Shown here: in pieces, positions 12,918-15,114 of the stretch
How the letters are laid out: each line of letters opens with the position of its first letter
Numbering within the stretch: position 1 is the stretch's first letter
Translations under genes and position numbers: made by a program
The notes under the pieces: generated by a model
Told to the model about the DNA's origin: nothing
Databases searched by the model: none
Seen by the model: the letters and a program-made list of their open reading frames with translations, nothing else
Assembly (NCBI GenBank): GCA_015259125.1
Contig: JABZGR010000039.1
Span: 1-15,114 of the forward strand
Origin: Alloprevotella tannerae
GTDB taxonomy: Bacteria > Bacteroidota > Bacteroidia > Bacteroidales > Bacteroidaceae
Reading direction: 5' to 3'
DNA length: 15,114 nt

Positions 12918-14306
12918 TTAAAATTGCTCCCAGTCGAAGGATTTTCCTTCGCGTCGCTGCGCTTTCAGCGTCTCGAAGAAGCGGTGTTGCTTCTTGGCGC
13001 CGATATATCGCTTGGCGAAGACGGAAGGCACGGCCACGCCTAAGGCGATGCAGAAGATCATGAGCGAAGCGTTGATGCCGTTGATGCCGGCCAGCGACAT
13101 CATATCGACCAATTGGGTCTCCGTGCGCGTCATCATTAAGAAGGAGTAGAGACTGCGATACATCAGCACGCCAGGCACCATCGGGATGACGCTACAGATA
13201 GCCAGAATCTGCATCGGAGCGTGGACGCGGTGGGCCATACGCAACATGATCAAACTGATTAAGACGGAAGCGGCCAGCGAACCCAATACGCCGCCCCAGC
13301 CTAAGCTGAATTGGCATAATTCGTCGGGCTGCAAACTGACCAGATTGCGGGTGCAGACGGCTATGGCTGCGCCCACGGCTGCGACCCACAGGAGGCGCTT
13401 CGGGATATTAAAGATCATCGAGAAACCCATACCGGAGATGGCGGCCGCGATGGCGTATTCCCAATAGTTGTGGTGGGGGACCATCGAGATGCCCATAATA
13501 TCGGGTTGAAAATTGAAGGCCCATAGGCAGAATTTGAGGGCGAAAAGGATGCCGAAAGCCATAGCTATCATCATCATCATCGTATTGGCCGCTCGCACAA
13601 GTCCGGTTTGGATGTTGTTGTCTAACATATCGTCGACAAAATTTATGAGCGGGACGCCCGGCACAATGAACAAGGCGCAGGCTAAGAGGGGATGGAGGGG
13701 CGTAGAAGTCCAGCTTGCGGGTAAATACGTGGTCAGCCAAGCCACAACGGTTGAGGCAAAGGCGGCACAGGCAATAGCCATATAGATATTAAGGCCAAAT
13801 TCGATCAGCCGATAGCGTAGACGGAAACCCAAAAAGGCAGCAAGCGTGGCGTAGAGAAAAGCGATCCAATCGCAACCAAACTGTATGCAGAAACCGCCGC
13901 ATGCAAAGGCGGCGCCAATGGCCGTAAGGAGCGGCGAATAGTTGCGCTGGCGGTTGGCAATCTCGTCGAGCGCGGCTTCATATTGCGCCAAAGTATAATT
14001 TTCATGGGCTGCTCGATAGGTCAACTTGCTAACGGCTGAAATCGCCGTGAAGTTGATGCCGTGCTTATCGCAACGCTGAAATTTGGAAAAGGAGAGCTCG
14101 GTGTTGTGAATGTTGACCATCAACATATTATAGTCGATGTGGATGTGCAGATTCTTCTCCGGCAATCCTAAATAAGCCGCCGCGCGCTTCATATTGCGCA
14201 TAATGCGGCTGGTATCAGCAGAGCTTTCTAACAGAATTTGTCCTGTGCGCAATAGAGAGTCGAGTTTGCGCTGTAAAAGGCGCTTAGCGTCGGTCGTTTG
14301 ATTCAT
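12918..14306 (-). CDS. ThrE-type threonine/serine exporter family protein
   Basis: A 462-aa inner-membrane protein with the two-part build of the ThrE family, expected to export threonine, serine or a similar small metabolite by proton motive force. The soluble N-terminus (about 1-120) has the typical amphipathic LLRTGQILLESSADTSRI start and the IHIDYNMLMVNI strand. About ten hydrophobic segments follow, in two groups (about 125-300 and 303-430). The family's repeated VPGVP/VPGV signature occurs twice: LFIVPGVPLINFVDDML (212-228) and VIPMVPGVLMYRSL (373-386), one per half, so both modules are fused in one chain as in other Bacteroidales. The start ATG at 14304-14306 is followed by MNQTTDAKRLLQRK, and a -7 box lies upstream. 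It is probably first in an operon with the flavin reductase gene. The substrate is inferred from the family only. Confidence 0.88.
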   Translation of the reverse strand: MNQTTDAKRLLQRKLDSLLRTGQILLESSADTSRIMRNMKRAAAYLGLPEKNLHIHIDYNMLMVNIHNTELSFSKFQRCDKHGINFTAISAVSKLTYRAAHENYTLAQYEAALDEIANRQRNYSPLLTAIGAAFACGGFCIQFGCDWIAFLYATLAAFLGFRLRYRLIEFGLNIYMAIACAAFASTVVAWLTTYLPASWTSTPLHPLLACALFIVPGVPLINFVDDMLDNNIQTGLVRAANTMMMMIAMAFGILFALKFCLWAFNFQPDIMGISMVPHHNYWEYAIAAAISGMGFSMIFNIPKRLLWVAAVGAAIAVCTRNLVSLQPDELCQFSLGWGGVLGSLAASVLISLIMLRMAHRVHAPMQILAICSVIPMVPGVLMYRSLYSFLMMTRTETQLVDMMSLAGINGINASLMIFCIALGVAVPSVFAKRYIGAKKQHRFFETLKAQRREGKSFDWEQF

Positions 14307-14336
14307 CTTTGTGTGACTGTGTGGTGATTGTGACTA

Positions 14337-14344
14337 CAAAATTA
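14337..14344 (-). promoter_or_regulatory. -7 box upstream of the exporter gene
   Basis: On the minus strand TAATTTTG lies 30 nt upstream of the exporter ATG, an exact TAnnTTTG match. The expected start is near 14330. No convincing -33 TTTG. Confidence 0.5.
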
Positions 14345-14614
14345 CAAATTCTTGTTTTTTTAGCTTGTCGTTGTGCGGTTTGAGTTTCTTACTTTTTTTG
14401 TTCAATTGAGCGTTTGAGGGGTGGAAAATGGCAATTTTGCTTTCTGAGTTTACAATTATTAAAGGTATACATTCGGATTTTATGGTCATCGTTTGGGCGG
14501 TTTATATTATTTTTGCAACAAATCGGCTACTCTCTTTCAGCTTTGCCCGATGCGGTGTGGGAGGGAAGCAAGCGATTTCTAATTAAGTATAACGATAAAC
14601 AAGATTAAATTAAG
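14345..14614. promoter_or_regulatory. AT-rich divergent intergenic region with plus-strand -7 box
   Basis: This is the rest of the 308-base gene-free gap between the exporter gene and the cysteine-rich protein gene. An exact -7 box TATTTTTG at 14508-14515 points right and would give a 5' leader of about 90 nt before the ATG at 14615, long for this window. Just before the ATG the sequence is very A-rich. A 64-codon open frame (14414-14608) crosses it but lacks any family feature. I see no riboswitch that I can name. Confidence 0.45.
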
Positions 14615-15114
14615 ATGAAGAAGTATGTAGCATTTTTATTGCTGGCTGCTGTCTGCGTAGGAGCTACTGCACAGCGCCCGAAAAAGCGCCGTCCGGCAAA
14701 GAAAGCGAAAACTGAACGCGTGGAGAAGCAAACTGAACGCTTCGTAACAGAACCTGCTTATAGCACAAGTAAAGTAACGGTTAATAAAGCAACAAATGGT
14801 CAAGTAAAAACCTTGACGGAGGGCGACTTGCGCCAACAGATGATTACCCGTGAAAGGACGCTGGGGAAGACTTCCGCGTCTTGCGAAGAGTCGAAAACGT
14901 GCTCGCAGCAGACCAATCAGACGGCCTGCAAAAAGAATGCAGGTAGCTGCGGCGAAATGAAAGCCGGCGGTTGCTGTAAAGAGAAATCAGGCGACTGCAA
15001 ACAGAAGTGCGGCGATGCAAAGCAAAAGTGCGGTGACTGCAAACAGAAGTGCGGTGACTGCAAACAGAAGTGCGGCGACTGCAAACAGAAGTGCGGCGAC
15101 TGCAAGCAGAAGTG
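14615..15114 (+). CDS. Secreted cysteine-rich CGDCKQK-repeat protein, cut by the window edge
   Basis: I do not recognise this gene. The frame opens at ATG 14615 and stays open to the right edge: 166 codons and no stop. Residues 1-19 form a signal peptide (MKKYVAFLLLAAVCVGATA, then QRPKKRR), so the product should leave the cytoplasm. Residues 21-37 are strongly basic and 38-88 have no cysteine. From residue 90 it becomes rich in cysteine, lysine and glutamine, with irregular cysteines at first and from about 126 a heptad repeat, (C)GDCKQK, at least five times. Each unit carries a CxxC pair (CGDC), apart from one variant (CGDA). The repeat has a 21-bp period at DNA level with only silent third-base changes. 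Metal binding, disulfide cross-linking or a low-complexity surface protein are possible. The long minus-strand frame at 14917-15105 is a shadow of this repeat. Confidence 0.8.
   Translation, partial: MKKYVAFLLLAAVCVGATAQRPKKRRPAKKAKTERVEKQTERFVTEPAYSTSKVTVNKATNGQVKTLTEGDLRQQMITRERTLGKTSASCEESKTCSQQTNQTACKKNAGSCGEMKAGGCCKEKSGDCKQKCGDAKQKCGDCKQKCGDCKQKCGDCKQKCGDCKQK
14987..15114 (+). repeat. 21-bp in-gene tandem repeat encoding CGDCKQK heptads
   Basis: A 21-bp unit of the type AAACAGAAGTGCGGCGACTGC repeats about six times and runs off the right edge. The copies differ mostly at synonymous positions (GGC/GGT, GAC/GAT, AAA/AAG). One copy reads GCA (Ala) for TGC (Cys). Repeat number is likely to vary between strains by slippage in steps that keep the frame. 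Confidence 0.9.

Noticed and set aside
14414..14608. 64-codon plus-strand frame before the cysteine-rich gene
   Set aside because: It covers the likely promoter region (14508-14515), has no recognisable feature and is AT-rich intergenic sequence.
14917..15105. Minus-strand frame of QSPHFCL repeats
   Set aside because: It is the antisense reading of the CGDCKQK repeat; the plus frame has a signal peptide and silent third-base variation.
14987..15114. Second CRISPR array
   Set aside because: The repeat is strictly tandem with 21-bp units and no spacers, and is in frame within a secreted protein.

Overview
The window looks like a piece of a Bacteroidota chromosome, order Bacteroidales, most like Porphyromonas and its relatives. 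Three things point that way. Almost every promoter I can find has the Bacteroidota form (a -7 box TAnnTTTG, often with a -33 TTTG about 19-20 nt upstream). Start codons lack Shine-Dalgarno sequences. The gene set (TamL lipoprotein, DUF4827 lipoprotein, two-domain ThrE-type exporter) is typical of the group. The genus is an inference; no rRNA or marker gene here settles it.

Left part (1-5254): a complete type II-C CRISPR-Cas locus whose array runs off the left edge. cas9 (1,223 aa), cas1 and cas2 form a tight minus-strand operon; cas9 and cas1 are 4 nt apart, and cas1 and cas2 overlap by ATGA. A short leader and the leader-proximal end of the array follow cas2. The array reads leftward, in the same direction as the cas genes. 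Upstream of cas9, on the opposite strand, I find the tracrRNA, which was not pre-annotated. It has a good Bacteroidota promoter, an anti-repeat matching the CRISPR repeat, an AAGGC...GCC nexus hairpin and a UUCG-capped terminator. Its promoter and the cas9 promoter overlap back to back. All catalytic residues of Cas9, Cas1 and Cas2 that I could check are present. No csn2 or cas4 is seen.

Middle part (5255-10818): a gene-free island between facing terminators, tRNA-Lys(UUU), a 670-bp gene-free stretch holding a 21-bp palindromic tandem repeat, then a minus-strand operon of a TrmH/SpoU-type RNA methyltransferase and a membrane-anchored family 2 glycosyltransferase. Divergent from it is tamL, a BamA-like outer-membrane lipoprotein, followed by tRNA-Cys(GCA) on the minus strand.

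Right part (10819-15114): a DUF4827 lipoprotein gene, a repeat-rich intergenic stretch with a compound palindrome, a flavin reductase gene and a ThrE-type amino-acid exporter gene (both minus strand). Last, and cut by the right edge, is a secreted cysteine-rich protein built of CGDCKQK heptads. No transposase, integrase or phage gene is visible.

The most interesting points are the shared cas9/tracrRNA control region, the array leader that starts at the cas2 stop codon, the palindromic repeat arrays at 6055-6117 and 12110-12185, and the unusual CxxC-repeat exported protein at the right edge.
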